From assembly GCF_021631985.1 (NCBI RefSeq), contig NZ_CP070225.1, positions 8,618,001 to 8,682,000 on the forward strand: DNA of 64,000 nt. Direction: 5' to 3'. Both the position numbers and the translations under genes were made by a program. This document shows positions 62,968 through 64,000 of this stretch, one piece after another. Origin of the DNA: Sandaracinus amylolyticus. Lineage in GTDB: Bacteria; Myxococcota_A; Polyangia; Polyangiales; Sandaracinaceae. The number at the start of each line of letters is the position of its first letter. The first letter of the stretch is position 1. Below the pieces are notes generated by a model, which saw only the letters and a list, made by a program, of their open reading frames with translations, searched no databases and was not told where the DNA came from.

Positions 62968-64000
62968 CGCGTGACCACGACCTCGGAGAACCGCATCGCG
63001 ACCCGCTCGACGCCGTCGAGATCGAGCGCGCTCCCGGTCGCGCCCGTCGCGTCGACTGCGCGCACCCGCACCGCGCCGACGCACTCGCTCGCGACGGGCC
63101 CGCTCGCGCCGCCGAGCACCGTCGTGATCGCGCGGTCGCCCGATGCGTCCTCGCACTCGATCACGATCATCGCCGCGCCGTCGACCGCGCCGACCGTCAC
63201 GCCGGTGTCGCGCGCGACGGTCACCTCGGGCAGCTCGAGGAACGCGGGCAGCCGTCCCACCGCGTCGGGGTTCGACAGGTGGCGCAGCAGCACGACGCTC
63301 CGCGCGCCGGTGTCGTTCGCGCTGTCGTAGGCCTGCGCCATGACCCACCACGTCGCGTCGGCGAGCGCGCCCGAGAGCTCGGGCACCGCGAGCACGCCGC
63401 CTTCGCCCGCGGTCTGCGGGAGCAGCGAGATGCCGTGCGACGTCGCGATCCCCGGCACGCCGACCACCGCGTCGAGACCGATCGGCGGCGTGGGAAGCGG
63501 ACCTTCCATCGCGAGCGGGATCGCGGCGACGCGCGAGGCGGGATCGAGCACCGAGACCTCGACGCTCCCGTCCTCGCCGACCTCACCGATCCCGAAGCCG
63601 ATCGCGGCGCCCGACGCGTCGCGGAGGATCGCCGCGACGTGATCGACCTCGAGCGGCGCGCTCGCGCGGAAGCGGCACGCGCCGCTGCCCTCGTCGACGC
63701 ACGCGCCGGGCGTCGCGTCGTCGATCGCGCTCGGTCGCGTGATGTGCGGCGCGACGAGCGGACCCGCGAGCACGCTCGCCGCGCCCAGCGTGTCGGCGCC
63801 GAGCACGCGTCCCTCGATCGAGCGCTCCGCGCCGGCGCGCGCGACCGGGATCACCACACGATCCGCGGCCACGCCGGCCCACGTCGTGGTGCCCGCGTAC
63901 GTGCCCTCGGTGCGCACCGTGATCGTCACCGGACCCTCGAGCCGCGCGTCCTCGAACGTCGCGTAGCCCGGCGTCGTCGACTCCGCGATCGACGTCCCGT
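62964..64000 (-). CDS. Surface-protein-like beta-domain protein, C-terminal part (5' end outside window)
   Basis: At least 345 residues at the C-terminal end of a larger gene, the frame being open to the window edge. The visible part is mostly beta-strand and strongly hydrophobic/acidic: GTSIAESTTPGYATFEDARL, GPVTITVRTEGTYAGTTTWA near the edge, then VVIPVARAGAERSIEGRVLG. Such carboxypeptidase-regulatory/Ig-like modules are frequent in myxobacterial secreted lipoproteins. One Cys pair (ACVDEGSGACRF) and one single Cys (VASECVGAV) are seen. The stop overlaps the FMN reductase ATG. An N-terminal export signal is to be expected outside the window. Confidence 0.75.
   Translation of the reverse strand, partial: GTSIAESTTPGYATFEDARLEGPVTITVRTEGTYAGTTTWAGVAADRVVIPVARAGAERSIEGRVLGADTLGAASVLAGPLVAPHITRPSAIDDATPGACVDEGSGACRFRASAPLEVDHVAAILRDASGAAIGFGIGEVGEDGSVEVSVLDPASRVAAIPLAMEGPLPTPPIGLDAVVGVPGIATSHGISLLPQTAGEGGVLAVPELSGALADATWWVMAQAYDSANDTGARSVVLLRHLSNPDAVGRLPAFLELPEVTVARDTGVTVGAVDGAAMIVIECEDASGDRAITTVLGGASGPVASECVGAVRVRAVDATGATGSALDLDGVERVAMRFSEVVVTR

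Overview
The window is very GC-rich, tightly packed bacterial chromosome with about 53 protein genes, no rRNA or tRNA gene, no CRISPR array and no recognisable transposase. The gene content points to a myxobacterium, possibly a Sandaracinus-like member of the Polyangiales. The evidence is more than a dozen predicted lipoproteins, Cys-rich and RCC1-repeat surface proteins, a MYXO-CTERM-like tail, a TIGR02147-type regulator, and the DUF1592/DUF1552 pair next to an ECF sigma factor. The taxon is an inference from gene content only.

Layout. 1-10 kb: 5' part of pyruvate kinase; a C2/PDZ lipoprotein coupled to a beta-barrel-like protein; a receiver-like/TPR membrane protein; a crotonase; a 1078-residue glycine-rich protein; and an ADP-ribosylglycohydrolase coupled to a lipoprotein. 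10-19 kb: Glu/Leu-type dehydrogenase, two envelope proteins, a 650-bp gene-poor stretch (28-bp inverted repeat plus the decayed C-terminus of a short-chain dehydrogenase), a CysQ-like phosphatase, an RCC1 lipoprotein, a TIGR02147 regulator coupled to its lipoprotein, and an aldo/keto reductase. 19-29 kb: MgtE, three overlapping genes of one membrane architecture, a giant lipoprotein, RtcB, TetR with tandem operators facing a small membrane protein, and an amidinotransferase-fold hydrolase.

29-38.5 kb is the best-defined regulatory unit. An ECF sigma factor, its membrane partner and a poly-proline envelope protein are followed by a DUF1587-1585 haem-motif protein, a DUF1552 protein and a glycosidase lipoprotein. 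The same bipartite promoter-like motif stands upstream of the sigma gene and of the DUF1592/DUF1552 operon, which suggests an autoregulated sigma factor and its target.

38.5-50 kb: Cys-rich and collagen-like lipoproteins, a phospholipase C-like protein, a PcrA/UvrD helicase, and a two-gene unit pairing a TIGR04222-like membrane protein with a Gly/Cys tail and a DUF692 (MNIO) enzyme, which may modify that tail. 50-60.4 kb: recC, recB and recD, with a repeat-bearing lipoprotein gene between recC and recB, preceded by a diverged 41-bp tandem repeat array. 60.4-64 kb: a fatty acid desaturase, a quinone-oxidoreductase-like enzyme, an FMN reductase and the 3' part of a surface protein gene.

The strongest candidates for undescribed biology are the DUF692/TIGR04222 pair, the ECF regulon with its duplicated promoter motif, the 1078-residue glycine-rich protein, and the three-gene membrane operon at 20.5-22.4 kb. 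Protein families are named from memory of sequence patterns; no search was run.
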